Source: Helicobacter pylori | Lineage (GTDB): Bacteria; Campylobacterota; Campylobacteria; Campylobacterales; Helicobacteraceae | Assembly (NCBI GenBank): GCA_008032935.1 | Contig: CP032039.1 | Location: forward strand, 744,001-808,000 | Reading direction: 5' to 3' | DNA length: 64,000 nt | Part shown: one piece after another, positions 27,764 through 38,312 of the stretch | Layout: every line of letters begins with the position of its first letter | Position numbering within the stretch: position 1 is the first letter of the stretch | Translations under genes and position numbers: made by a program | Notes under the pieces: generated by a model | Databases searched by the model: none | The model's input: the letters and a program-made list of their open reading frames with translations, nothing else | Told to the model about the DNA's origin: nothing

Positions 27764-29091
27764 ATGTTTCAGCCCCTATTAGACGCCTTTATAGAAAGCG
27801 CTTCCATTGAAAAAATGGCCTCTAAATCTCCCCCCCCCTAAAAATCGCTGTGGCGAATTGGTGGGGAGATGAAGAAATTAAAGAATTTAAAAAGAACATT
27901 CTTTATTTTATCCTAAGCCAACGCTACACAATCACCCTCCACCAAAACCCCAACAAACCCTCAGATCTAGTTTTTAGCAATCCCCTTGGAGCAGCCAGAA
28001 AAATCTTATCCTATCAAAACACTAAAAGGGTGTTTTACACTGGTGAAAACGAAGTCCCTAATTTCAACCTCTTTGATTACGCCATAGGCTTTGATGAATT
28101 GGATTTTAACAATCGTTATTTGAGAATGCCTTTATATTATGATAGGCTACACCATAAAGCCGAGAGCGTGAATGACACCACTGCGCCTTACAAGATTAAA
28201 GACAACAGTCTTTATGCTTTAAAAAAACCCTCCCATCATTTTAAAGAAAACCACCCCCATTTATGCGCAGTGGTGAATGATGAGAGCGATCCTTTGAAAA
28301 GAGGGTTTGCGAGCTTTGTCGCAAGCAACCCTAACGCCCCTATAAGGAACGCTTTCTATGACGCTTTAAATTCTATAGAGCCAGTTACTGGGGGAGGGAG
28401 CGTGAAAAACACTTTAGGCTATAACGTCAAAAACAAGAGCGAGTTTTTAAGCCAATACAAATTCAACCTGTGTTTTGAAAACACTCAAAATTATGGCTAT
28501 GTAACTGAAAAAATCATTGACGCTTATTTCAGCCACACCATTCCTATTTATTGGGGGAGTCCTAGCGTGGCGCAAGATTTTAACCCTAAGAGTTTTGTAA
28601 ACGTTTGTGATTTTAAAAACTTTGATGAAGCGATTGATTACGTGAGATACTTGCACACGCACCCAAACGCCTATTTAGACATGCTCTATGAAAACCCTTT
28701 AAACACCCTTGATGGGAAAGCTTACTTTTACCAAGATTTGAGTTTTAAAAAAATCTTAGATTTTTTTAAAACGATTTTAGAAAACGATACGATTTACCAC
28801 AAATCCTCAACATCTTTCATGTGGGAGCGTGATCTGCATAAGCCGTTAGTATCCATTGATGATTTGAGGGTTAATTATGATGATTTGAGGGTTAATTATG
28901 ATGATTTGAGAATTAATTATGATGATTTGAGAATTAATTATGATGATTTGAGAATTAATTATGAGCGCCTTTTACAAAACGCTTCACCTTTATTAGAACT
29001 CTCTCAAAACACCTCTTTTAAAATCTATCGCAAAGCTTATCAAAAATCCTTACCCTTGCTATGTGCCATAAGGAAGTGGGTTAGAAAATAG
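27764..29091 (+). CDS. futA: Alpha-1,3/4-fucosyltransferase, switched out of frame by its poly-C tract
   Basis: FutA transfers fucose to N-acetylglucosamine of lipopolysaccharide O-chains, making Lewis x/a-type antigens that mimic the host. The ATG at 27764 follows AAAGGAT. The frame reads MFQPLLDAFIESASIEKMAS and enters a C9 tract, then meets TAA at 27839-27841. Ten Cs would give PPPLKIAVANWWGDEE and a 442-residue protein. The GT10 donor-binding segment FENTQNYGYVTEKIIDAY is intact, as are five heptad repeats and a basic C-terminal tail for membrane attachment. As written the gene is OFF. A restart at GTG 27850 is theoretically possible. Confidence 0.92.
27830..27838 (+). repeat. C9 homopolymer, phase-variation switch of futA
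   Basis: Nine Cs follow codon 22 of futA. Slipped-strand changes of this tract are the established ON/OFF switch of H. pylori fucosyltransferases. C9 gives immediate termination; C10 or C13 would be in frame. A second run of six As lies 16 bases upstream. Confidence 0.9.
28858..28962 (+). repeat. Five 21-bp repeats encoding DDLR(V/I)NY heptads in futA
   Basis: Five tandem 21-base units encode DDLRVNY twice and then DDLRINY three times, just before the C-terminal amphipathic tail. In H. pylori FutA the heptads form a dimerising coiled region. Their number has been linked to which O-chain length is fucosylated. Five copies is towards the low end of the range known for this family. Confidence 0.93.
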
Positions 29092-29105
29092 GTTTGTAAA
29101 ACCAA

Positions 29106-30449
<1,344 letters not shown>

Positions 30450-30516
30450 GAGCGGCATCCTTTATTGTTTTTAAGTGTTTTTATTGTAACACTAAAAGGG
30501 TAATTAAGTTTTAACC

Positions 30517-31347
30517 TTATTTTAAAAAACTTTTTAAAACGCCCACAAACCCTCTATCAAAGCCGCTCAAATCCTTGTAAAACTTTGCATCATAACCGCA
30601 AAACTCCAAGCATTCTTTCAAGCTTTTTAACTGGTCATACCCCATTTCACAAGCCAAAAAAGGGATTTTTAATTCAGCAGCTAAAAAAACGATTTCTTTT
30701 AAGATTTCATCGCCTTTAACCCCCCCAAAAAGGGCTTTGTGCGGTTCTTTAAGGACGGATTTTTCCAAAGGATAACCTCTAGCGATATAGGGCGGGTTAG
30801 AGACAAGCATTTCTATCGTTGGCATGCGATCCCAAAGGCGCGTTTGTTTTAAAAAAACACGCTCTTTTAAATTAAAGCGTTCAATGTTTTTTAACGCCAC
30901 TTCTAAAGCTCTTGGTGAAATATCGCTCGCATAAATAGAGAGATTGGGGTTTTCTAAAGCCAAACTAACAGACACGCATCCGCTCCCTATACCGATTTCG
31001 CCTATTTCTTTTAAATGGTATTGAGAAATAATATCAAGGGCTTTTTGGACTAAAATCTCGGTTTCAGGCCGTGGGATTAAAACATGCTCATTCACAAAAA
31101 AAGAACGCCCATAAAAATCACAGCTTCCTAATAAATACTCTATGGGGCAGTCATTCAATCGCTTTCCTACCAATTCAAAAAAGCATGCTTCTTCTTCGTG
31201 GTTTAACTCTAAATGGGCATGCGTGTGCAAAAAAACCCTTTCTTTTTGCAAGACAAAGCCTAATAAAATTTCAGACTCCAAGCCCCCCCTAAAGCCTTTT
31301 GGCGATAATTCTTTTTTGGCTTTATTTAGGGCTTGTGAAAGGGTCAT
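30517..31347 (-). CDS. prmC: Peptide chain release factor N5-glutamine methyltransferase
   Basis: PrmC methylates the glutamine of the GGQ motif in release factors RF1 and RF2. The protein has 276 residues. The SAM-binding IGIGSGCVSVSLAL and the substrate motif NPPYIARGYPLE are present, and LIPRPETEILVQKAL is a family hallmark. Its start overlaps the M48 protease gene by 4 bases. Two G7/C7 runs inside this gene (at 30720-30726 and in 31281-31290) are in frame, in contrast to neighbouring broken genes. Confidence 0.93.
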   Translation of the reverse strand: MTLSQALNKAKKELSPKGFRGGLESEILLGFVLQKERVFLHTHAHLELNHEEEACFFELVGKRLNDCPIEYLLGSCDFYGRSFFVNEHVLIPRPETEILVQKALDIISQYHLKEIGEIGIGSGCVSVSLALENPNLSIYASDISPRALEVALKNIERFNLKERVFLKQTRLWDRMPTIEMLVSNPPYIARGYPLEKSVLKEPHKALFGGVKGDEILKEIVFLAAELKIPFLACEMGYDQLKSLKECLEFCGYDAKFYKDLSGFDRGFVGVLKSFLK

Positions 31348-32567
31348 TCAATTTCATAATCCAAAGCTTTCAAGCGTTCTAATAGGGGCGGGTGGGTGAA
31401 ATGCAAGAAAACATAAAAAGGGTGCGAATAGGGGAACGCTTTATTCTCGCTCATAATAGACACTAACGCTTTGGCTAAAACCTCTTTAGAGCTTAAACTC
31501 GCCCCAAACTTGTCCGCATTGTATTCGTTCTTTCGGCTAAAAAACCCGATCAAAGGCATGGCGTAAAAGGAAAACACCGGCAAAAACAAGAGTAAAATCG
31601 TAATCAAACTCGCTGGCGTTTGTGAGACATTAAAGCCTTCAAAAACAATCGGTGGCAAATGAGCGATCAAAGCAAAAACAAGAGCGAGCAAGCCTCCCAT
31701 AATCCCTAAACTTTTCAACAAATCCTTATTTTTAAAATGCCCTAATTCATGCCCCAAAATGGCTAAAAGCCCTTCTGTCCCAACTTTAGAGATCAAAGTA
31801 TCAAACAACACCACCCGCTTGTTTTTACCCAAACCCCCAAAATACGCATTCAAACGCCCGTCCCTCTTGCTAGCGTCCATCACAAAAATGCCTTGAGATT
31901 TAAAACCCACCTTATCCATCATGCCCTCAATTTGACTCTCTAAATCCCTATTGTTCAAGGGGGTGAATTGGTTGAAAAGCTGAGCGATTTTAGGGTAAAA
32001 AAGATTAGCTAATATCATAAAAACAAACACGACAAAAAACGAGCTAATCTCCCAATGTTCCACATGTTCAATGATCATAATAAGAGTGTAAATCAACAAC
32101 AACCCCACGCTTAAAGTGAGCGATAACCCTTTGAAAAAATCCTTGAAAAACAACGACAAGCTCACCTTAGAAAAGCCAAATTCTTTATCCAAATGCATGG
32201 TGGTGTAGTAGCTAATGGGTAAAGCTAAAACGCTTTGAATCGCTAAAAACAACAAAGCAAACACCAAGTAGCCTAGCGTTTCAGGAAGGTTTAAATAATG
32301 CGTGAGATCTTCTAAATGCGTCAAACCAAAAAAGACCCACCCAGCAAAGATGATTCCGTCTAAAATTTGAGAAATAATGGATAATTGCATTTTCCTAATG
32401 GCATAATGACCCGCTTCTTCATAATCTTTTTGTGGGAGCAAAACAGGCTTCTCGCAGAGCTTTTGACGGATAAATTTCAATTGCAAAATATCGCCTACAA
32501 TGTAAGGAGTCGTAAAAAAGAGCAAATAAAAAATACAAATTATCATATCTATCCATATGTCAAACAT
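31344..32567 (-). CDS. M48-family membrane zinc protease (Ste24-like)
   Basis: This is an integral membrane metalloprotease of 407 residues with about seven hydrophobic segments. The zinc motif is HELGH in LAILGHELGHFKNKD. The third ligand is probably the Glu of RKNEYNADKFG. It resembles the CAAX-protease Ste24 group; in bacteria these degrade damaged membrane proteins. I chose the ATG at 32567 (MFDIWIDM), with AAAGGAG 8 bases upstream, over upstream in-frame starts. It overlaps prmC by 4 bases. Confidence 0.88.
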   Translation of the reverse strand: MFDIWIDMIICIFYLLFFTTPYIVGDILQLKFIRQKLCEKPVLLPQKDYEEAGHYAIRKMQLSIISQILDGIIFAGWVFFGLTHLEDLTHYLNLPETLGYLVFALLFLAIQSVLALPISYYTTMHLDKEFGFSKVSLSLFFKDFFKGLSLTLSVGLLLIYTLIMIIEHVEHWEISSFFVVFVFMILANLFYPKIAQLFNQFTPLNNRDLESQIEGMMDKVGFKSQGIFVMDASKRDGRLNAYFGGLGKNKRVVLFDTLISKVGTEGLLAILGHELGHFKNKDLLKSLGIMGGLLALVFALIAHLPPIVFEGFNVSQTPASLITILLLFLPVFSFYAMPLIGFFSRKNEYNADKFGASLSSKEVLAKALVSIMSENKAFPYSHPFYVFLHFTHPPLLERLKALDYEIE

Positions 32568-32746
32568 GTTCCAAACTCCTTTCTCCATTAAATTTACCAA
32601 TAAAAGTGTAGGAATTATAACAATTTTTCAAAAATTTACCATAAAATTAAATAAGTATGGTAGAAAAAAGAGGCTGTTTTTGAGCGTTTTTAATCCAATC
32701 GTAAAAAGCTGTGTTATCCAACCCGCTATCAATAAAAAGGTCCGTC

Positions 32747-33271
32747 ATGCCCTATTCTTTTAAAAAGCGTTTTTTAATCGTTTACGCCATTTCTACCTTG
32801 CTTTTAGTGGGGGTTTTGTTAGCGTTATTTTTCTTTTATGCGAAAAATAACCTTTTAGAAAACACCCAAATACGCATGCAATACACCGCTGATGCGATCG
32901 CTAAAAGCCTTTTAGAGTTGGATAATGCCTCTTCTTTAGAGCCTTTAAAAATCTTAGAAGAACGATTCAAAAACACCCCCTTTGTCTTATTAGACGCAGA
33001 CAACCAAGTCAAGTTTTCTAATATCGGGGCGTTTGTGGCCTCTTTTAAAAATGACGCCTTGATCAAAACCCCTTATTTTGCACTTAAAAAACAGGGTTTT
33101 TACCTCACAGACAGCGCCCCAACTAACCGCTTAGGGGTTTCTAAAATCATTATTGCAGAAGAAGAAATTCAAAAAAATTTTATCCCCCTTTATAAAATGA
33201 TAGGCTATGTGTTTTTGGGTGCGAGTTTGTTTGTCGCGCTAATAGCTAGGTGGCTTTATCAAATCCAATAA
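32747..33271 (+). CDS. Two-helix membrane protein resembling a sensor input domain
   Basis: The protein has 174 residues with a basic start (MPYSFKKRF), a membrane segment at about 8-29, a periplasmic domain of about 110 residues (FVLLDADNQVKFSN is PAS/Cache-like) and a second membrane segment at about 148-167. It then stops with RWLYQIQ. The build is that of a histidine-kinase sensor half, but there is no HAMP or kinase part and none follows. Function unknown; it corresponds to HP0383. The start ATG has AAAAAGG upstream. Confidence 0.75.
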   Translation: MPYSFKKRFLIVYAISTLLLVGVLLALFFFYAKNNLLENTQIRMQYTADAIAKSLLELDNASSLEPLKILEERFKNTPFVLLDADNQVKFSNIGAFVASFKNDALIKTPYFALKKQGFYLTDSAPTNRLGVSKIIIAEEEIQKNFIPLYKMIGYVFLGASLFVALIARWLYQIQ

Positions 33272-33313
33272 AACTATAGATTTGTTTTCATCAAATAGGG
33301 ATAGCTAAAACGA

Positions 33314-34060
33314 TTACTTTTCCACCAACACAGGCTTATTTTTAAAGCTTTTAAGCGCATTTTCAAGCTGTTTTAGGGCTTCTTCTTTCGTTTTATAAGG
33401 GCCAATCAAATAATGCGTGAGGGAGTCTTTTTTCTTTATTTGGTAAGGGAAAGTTTTGAGCGTTTGCAAAAAATCCTTACTGGGCGCGTTCAAAAAAGCC
33501 CCAATTTGCAAGTAATACCCTTTAGGGATACTCGTATCTTTTAAGCTGGGTTTTACTAAGCTCTTTTTATTTTCGTTTTTAGGCGGCTCTTTTGTTAAAG
33601 GTTGGGATTGCTTAGTGGCAACCTCTTGTTTATGGGCTTTCTTGATTTTTCTTTTCACCTTTTTGCTTTCTATATAAAAATCATATAAATCATGGATTCT
33701 TTGCTTCACATAAGCTTCATAGCAATTCTTATAAATCGGGCTATTTTCAATAGAAGCTTTGGGGCTTATTAGCATAACCAACGCCACGCATTCTTCATGG
33801 GCGACTTTGAGCCATTCTTCTTCGCTTTGCTCTAGGATTTCTTTGATTTTAGGGAACTCATACTGCGTGCCTTTTCCCATATTTTCTAACATTTTGATAA
33901 GTTCTTCATGGACTTGATCGAGCCTTAATTGGATAGGGGGTAAATTTTTGGGCGTATTTTGAACGCTTTTAAGATCCGCTTTTTTGTCCTCTAAACCAAC
34001 AGTGTTTCTTAAAAAGAGGAAAACCAACAACAGAGTCATTTTTAATATACTTTTTTGCAT
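33314..34060 (-). CDS. SPOR-domain envelope protein
   Basis: The protein has 248 residues with an N-terminal signal (MQKSILKMTLLLVFLFLRNT), a helical middle with two cysteines, a Lys/Pro-rich linker (about 140-175) and a C-terminal SPOR domain (about 180-246: YYLQIGAFLNAPSK ... YLIGPYKTKEEALKQL). SPOR domains bind denuded septal peptidoglycan, so a role at the division site is likely. It is divergent from the small coiled-coil gene at 34265. Confidence 0.85.
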   Translation of the reverse strand: MQKSILKMTLLLVFLFLRNTVGLEDKKADLKSVQNTPKNLPPIQLRLDQVHEELIKMLENMGKGTQYEFPKIKEILEQSEEEWLKVAHEECVALVMLISPKASIENSPIYKNCYEAYVKQRIHDLYDFYIESKKVKRKIKKAHKQEVATKQSQPLTKEPPKNENKKSLVKPSLKDTSIPKGYYLQIGAFLNAPSKDFLQTLKTFPYQIKKKDSLTHYLIGPYKTKEEALKQLENALKSFKNKPVLVEK

Positions 34061-34233
34061 TCACCACTCCCATGTCAAGCTTTCTGTCTTATTGCTTTAT
34101 GGTAATCAAAAATAATACTAAATACCGCCATAAGAATGGTTTAAAAACATGGGGTTTTAGTTACTTTAATTTTATAGTAAAAGCCATTACCTTAAGGGGA
34201 TAGGGGTATTTTGCGATAATTTAATAGCTTTGA

Positions 34234-34239
34234 TATAAT
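34234..34239 (+). promoter_or_regulatory. -10 element of the small-gene/priA run
   Basis: TATAAT lies 26-31 bases upstream of the first ATG of the small coiled-coil gene and would start one message for both small genes and priA. Confidence 0.5.
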
Positions 34240-34264
34240 AACTTTTGAAAACCATGAAAGGCTT

Positions 34265-34495
34265 ATGATGCAATCTTTAAGTTTATTAAACCAATTGGGC
34301 ACTAAAATTGATGAATTGATTGAAAAAATCCAAAAACAAGAAGAAGAGTTGAACGCTTTACGCCAAGCAAACACCACCCTGAATGCGCAAAATGAAGAAA
34401 AAGACATTCAAATCGCTATTTTATACGATGAATTGAGCGCTAAAGATAAGGGTATTCAAGGTCTTTATGACAAAATCTCTGATTTATTGTCATAA
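34265..34495 (+). CDS. Small coiled-coil protein, function unknown
   Basis: The protein has 76 residues (75 if the second ATG is used). It is almost entirely one predicted coiled coil: LLNQLGTKIDELIEKIQKQEEELNALRQANTTLNAQ shows regular a/d leucines and isoleucines. There is no signal or membrane segment. GAAAGG precedes the start. It is the first gene of a run with a second small gene and priA. The length and build resemble ZapB-type division proteins, but I see no diagnostic motif. Confidence 0.78.
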   Translation: MMQSLSLLNQLGTKIDELIEKIQKQEEELNALRQANTTLNAQNEEKDIQIAILYDELSAKDKGIQGLYDKISDLLS

Positions 34496-34507
34496 ACCAT
34501 TAAAAAC

Positions 34508-34744
34508 ATGTCTTTAGAAAACGATAGTTTAGAAATCACTTATTTAGGCAAACGCTATAAAATCTCTCTCAATAACACCTTTAGCGATGAGATGAAACGC
34601 ACCCTAAAGGAGCGTTTCCATAACCAAGAATTAAACGCCTTAGAGCTTTTGAAGGATTATTTGCATGAAAGTTGTCAAAACGAGTATTTGCATAATGAAC
34701 TCCAAAAGCTTTTAGAAAAAATCTCATCATGTTCTATCACTTGA
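34508..34744 (+). CDS. Small protein upstream of priA, possibly ZapA-like
   Basis: The protein has 78 residues. The start [14 protein letters not shown] is a beta-hairpin with the pattern of ZapA N-termini, followed by two helices rich in Leu, Glu and Lys. It ends inside priA with a 16-base overlap, so it is co-translated with priA. The ZapA idea rests on the LGKxYxI pattern and on the coiled-coil neighbour only. It corresponds to HP0386, annotated as hypothetical. Confidence 0.72.
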
Positions 34745-36588
34745 TCGCTCCTTTAAAAAATAAAACCCCCCCTTTAACTTACTTTTCTAAAGAGCGACAC
34801 CTTAAAGGAGCGTTAGTCAATATCCATTTAAGGAATAAAACGCTTTTGGGCGTCGTTCTTGAAGAAGTTTCAAAACCCTCTTTTGAATGCCTAGAATTGG
34901 AAAAAACCCCTTATTTTTTACTCCCTTTTCAAATGGAGCTCGCTATTTTTATCGCTCAATATTACTCGGCTAATCTTTCTTCAGTCTTAAGCCTTTTCAC
35001 CCCTTTTAAAGAATGCGATTTAGTGGGGTTAGAAAAAATTGAGCCTACCCTCAATGTTTTAAGCCAAACGCAAACCAACGCTTTAAAAGAATTGCAAAAA
35101 CATTCAGCAAGCTTGCTCTTTGGCGATACGGGTAGCGGGAAAACCGAGATTTATATGCATGCAATCGCTCAAACTTTAGAGCAAAAAAAAAGCGCTTTGT
35201 TGTTAGTGCCAGAAATCGCTCTCACCCCTCAAATGCAACAACGCCTTAAAAGGGTCTTTAAAGAAAATTTAGGCTTGTGGCATAGCAAACTCTCTCAAAA
35301 TCAAAAAAAACAATTTTTAGAAAAGCTTTATTCGCAAGAAATCAAATTAGTGGTAGGCACACGAAGCGCGTTGTTTTTGCCCCTTAAGGATTTGGGTTTG
35401 ATCATTGTAGATGAAGAGCATGACTTTTCTTATAAATCCCATCAAAGCCCTATGTATAACGCTAGGGATTTATGCTTGTATTTATCCCATAAATTCCCTA
35501 TTCAAGTGATTTTAGGCTCTGCTACGCCAAGTTTGAATAGTTACCAACGCTTTAAAGATAAGGCTTTAGTGCGCTTAAAGGGGCGCTACACCCCCACGCA
35601 AAAAAACATTATTTTTGAAAAAACCGAGCGTTTTATCACGCCCAAACTCCTAGAAGCGCTAAAACAGGTCCTAGACAAAAACGAGCAAGCCATTATTTTT
35701 GTGCCTACAAGGGCTAATTTTAAAACCTTGCTGTGCCAAAATTGTTACAAAAGCGTTCAATGCCCCTTTTGCAGCGTGAATATGAGTTTGCATTTAAAGA
35801 CCAACAAACTCATGTGCCATTATTGCCATTTTTCAAGCCCTATCCCTAAAATTTGCAGCGCGTGTCAAAGCGAAGTTTTAGTGGGTAAAAGGATAGGCAC
35901 CATGCAAGTGTTGAACGAGTTAGAAGGCCTTTTGAAAGGCGCTAAAATAGCGATTTTGGATAAAGATCACACCAGCACGCCAAAAAAACTCCACAATATT
36001 TTAAACGATTTCAACGCTCAAAAAACGAATATCTTAATCGGCACTCAAATGATAAGCAAAGGGCATGATTACGCTAAAGTGAGTTTAGCGGTTGTTTTAG
36101 GCATAGACAATATCATTAAATCTAATAGTTATAGGGCTTTAGAAGAAGGCGTGTCGTTACTTTATCAAATCGCTGGGAGGAGCGCTAGGCAAATTTCTGG
36201 CCAAGTGTTCATTCAAAGCACCGAAACCGATCTATTAGAAAATTTCTTAGAAGATTATGAAGATTTTTTACAATACGAATTGCAAGAAAGGTGCGAACTC
36301 TACCCGCCTTTTTCAAGGCTGTGTTTGTTGGAGTTTAAGCATAAAAACGAAGAAAAAGCCCAACAATTGAGCTTAAAAGCCTCTCAAACCCTTTCTTTGT
36401 GTTTAGAAAAGGGCGTAACGCTCTCCAATTTCAAAGCCCCCATTGAAAAAATCGCTTCTTCTTATCGCTACCTTATTTTATTGCGCTCCAAAAACCCTTT
36501 AAGCCTAATCAAAAGCGTGCATGCGTTTTTAAAATCCGCCCCTAGTATCCCTTGCAGCGTGAACATGGATCCTGTGGATATTTTTTAA
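34729..36588 (+). CDS. priA: Primosomal replication helicase PriA
   Basis: PriA restarts stalled replication forks by unwinding DNA and loading the replicative helicase. The protein has 619 residues, shorter at the N-terminus than E. coli PriA (732). Walker A GDTGSGKT is at 132-139 and DEEH at 228-231. The zinc region has eight cysteines in CxxC pairs ([13 protein letters not shown] and [17 protein letters not shown]), and the helicase segment [12 protein letters not shown] follows. Confidence 0.95.
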
Positions 36589-36607
36589 AACATTTAAGTT
36601 TTATATC

Positions 36608-36650
36608 TTATTTTAAAAAACTCATGTTTGATATATTATTTTAAAAAACT
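36608..36650. repeat. 15-bp direct repeat between convergent priA and cmoA
   Basis: TTATTTTAAAAAACT occurs at 36608-36622 and again at 36636-36650, 28 bases apart. The second copy is followed by TAAG, creating the palindrome AACTTAAGTT. The region separates two converging genes and could act in transcript ending, but no GC-rich stem is seen. Confidence 0.55.
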
Positions 36651-37393
36651 TAAGTTTTTCTGGCGGCTAACAGCGTGAAATTCACCCATTTAAACACCGC
36701 TTCCACATGCTTAAACCCCACGCTTTCTAAAAGCGCGATATTTTCTTTTAAACTATAAGGCACAAGCACATTTTCTAACGCTTCCCTTTTGAAAGCGATT
36801 TCATTGTGGCTGTAGCCTTGATTCTGTTTATAAAGGTAGTATAGCTCTATCATTTGCTTGTCTAATATCCGATCTTCGCTCATGATCTTTTCGCCCACCA
36901 ATAAAACCCCATTCAACGCAAGGCTGTTATAAATCTTTTTGAGCAACACCTCTCTTTGCATGGGGCGGACAAATTGCAACACAAAAAGCAATGAAAACGC
37001 GCTCGCTTCTTTAAACTCAACCTCTAAAAAATCCATGCATTCAAAACGGACATTGTTAAAATCTTTTAATTTTTCTTGCGCTTTTTTGAGCATGGGCATG
37101 GAATTGTCAATCCCTACAAGCTCAATATCTTGTTGGATTTGCCGGTTAAGCGCGATAAAAAAGTTTCCGGTAGAACAGCCCAAATCATAAATCAAGGGCT
37201 TAGGCAAGGGCTTAGGCAAGGATTTAGGATTGATATTTTCTTTTAAATTTTGAGCGATAAAATACGCTCCCAGATTCAACATTTCATGATAATAGGGGAT
37301 GGAACGCTCCAGCATGTCGTCAAAAACATGGGCGACTTTCTCATCAAAACAAAAGCGTTTGTTTAGGGATTGATTAAACAGAGTGTCTTTCAT
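36650..37393 (-). CDS. cmoA: Carboxy-S-adenosylmethionine synthase
   Basis: CmoA makes carboxy-SAM from SAM and prephenate for the cmo5U modification of tRNA wobble bases. The protein has 247 residues. It has the motif [14 protein letters not shown] (about 70-83), [20 protein letters not shown] near the start and [21 protein letters not shown] proline-lysine repeat ([11 protein letters not shown]) just before the SAM motif comes from a 12-base tandem repeat near 37197-37222, which is unusual for the family. Confidence 0.88.
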   Translation of the reverse strand: MKDTLFNQSLNKRFCFDEKVAHVFDDMLERSIPYYHEMLNLGAYFIAQNLKENINPKSLPKPLPKPLIYDLGCSTGNFFIALNRQIQQDIELVGIDNSMPMLKKAQEKLKDFNNVRFECMDFLEVEFKEASAFSLLFVLQFVRPMQREVLLKKIYNSLALNGVLLVGEKIMSEDRILDKQMIELYYLYKQNQGYSHNEIAFKREALENVLVPYSLKENIALLESVGFKHVEAVFKWVNFTLLAARKT

Positions 37394-37446
37394 TCAAAAA
37401 AGAAGCGTGGTTTAAAAATCTTTAAACCACAATAGCCGTGTAACGC

Positions 37447-38088
37447 TTAAGCTTTTTTATGCACCAACTCATTGATGTAGTAATCCACTGAGCCTAAGCC
37501 TTCTTTTTTCGCCCACTCATAGCATTGAGAAACAAAATGCCAATTAATATGCCCATAGAATTTTTCCAAATACACAGGGCGTGCGTTTTTGTGGTCAATA
37601 TAATAAGCATGCTCCCACACATCCACCACTAAAAGCGGCACTTTTTTATCCGTAACCGGGGTTTGAGCGTTGCTGGTTTGAATGATTTCAATTTTTTGAG
37701 TGTCTGAATTATACGCTGCCCAATTCCAACCAGAGCCAAACAAAGTGGTCGCGCTCTTAATGAAGTCTTCTTTAAATTTTTCCAACGATCCGAAATCTTT
37801 TTCTAAAGCCCCTTTTAACTCATCGCTTAGGGCAGTCGCTTTTGGGCTTAGGCAATCCCAATAAAAATCGTGGTTGTAAATTTGAGCGGCGTTATTGAAC
37901 ACGCCTCCGCTAGACTTCGTCAAAATAGCAAACAAAGAACTTTTCTCAAAATCCGTGCCTTTGATGAGATTGTTCAAATTATTCACATAAGTTTGATGGT
38001 GTTTCCCATGGTGGAAATCAAACGCTACAGGGCTTAAAAAATCTCCCATGCTGTCTTTAGCAAAAGGCAACTCTCGTAATGTAAACAT
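37447..38088 (-). CDS. sodB: Iron superoxide dismutase
   Basis: SodB converts superoxide to hydrogen peroxide and oxygen. The protein has 213 residues. The metal ligands lie in FHHGKHHQTYVNNL, in the NHDFYWD segment and in VVDVWEHAYYIDH. The glutamine-poor GSGWNWAAY region and length fit the Fe type. In H. pylori, apo-Fur is known to repress sodB at its promoter; the AT-rich divergent region to tpx is the place for it. It has no signal peptide. Confidence 0.95.
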   Translation of the reverse strand: MFTLRELPFAKDSMGDFLSPVAFDFHHGKHHQTYVNNLNNLIKGTDFEKSSLFAILTKSSGGVFNNAAQIYNHDFYWDCLSPKATALSDELKGALEKDFGSLEKFKEDFIKSATTLFGSGWNWAAYNSDTQKIEIIQTSNAQTPVTDKKVPLLVVDVWEHAYYIDHKNARPVYLEKFYGHINWHFVSQCYEWAKKEGLGSVDYYINELVHKKA

Positions 38089-38312
38089 GTTTTCTCCTTG
38101 TGATCAGATAGCCGTATTGTAATCATTTTTTAATACTTTTTGGTAAATCTTTTCTTAAAAATTAAATCGTTATGCAAATTTTATGGATTTTAAGAGGTTT
38201 TTTAAAATGAAAACGACTTTTTAAACAAATTCTTTTTAAATTTGTTAAAAGTTAATTTTAATTGACTATTATTCTAACGCAATATAGCAATTCAATTAGA
38301 AAGGATTTAACC
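38089..38312. promoter_or_regulatory. Divergent control region between sodB and tpx
   Basis: These 224 bases are very AT-rich and hold the promoters of two oxidative-stress genes pointing away from each other. On plus, TTGACTATTATTCTAACG near 38261-38278 offers a -10 (TATTAT or TATTCT) for tpx, and GAAAGGA is its ribosome site. On minus, AT-rich runs near 38130-38165 would hold the sodB promoter and the published apo-Fur target; I cannot mark a Fur box with confidence. Confidence 0.45.

Noticed and set aside
28858-28962. CRISPR-like array in futA
   Set aside because: The 21-base units are contiguous without spacers and encode protein heptads.
37190-37230. CRISPR array in the cmoA repeats
   Set aside because: The units are 12 bases in direct tandem with no spacers, and they encode an in-frame Pro-Lys stretch.
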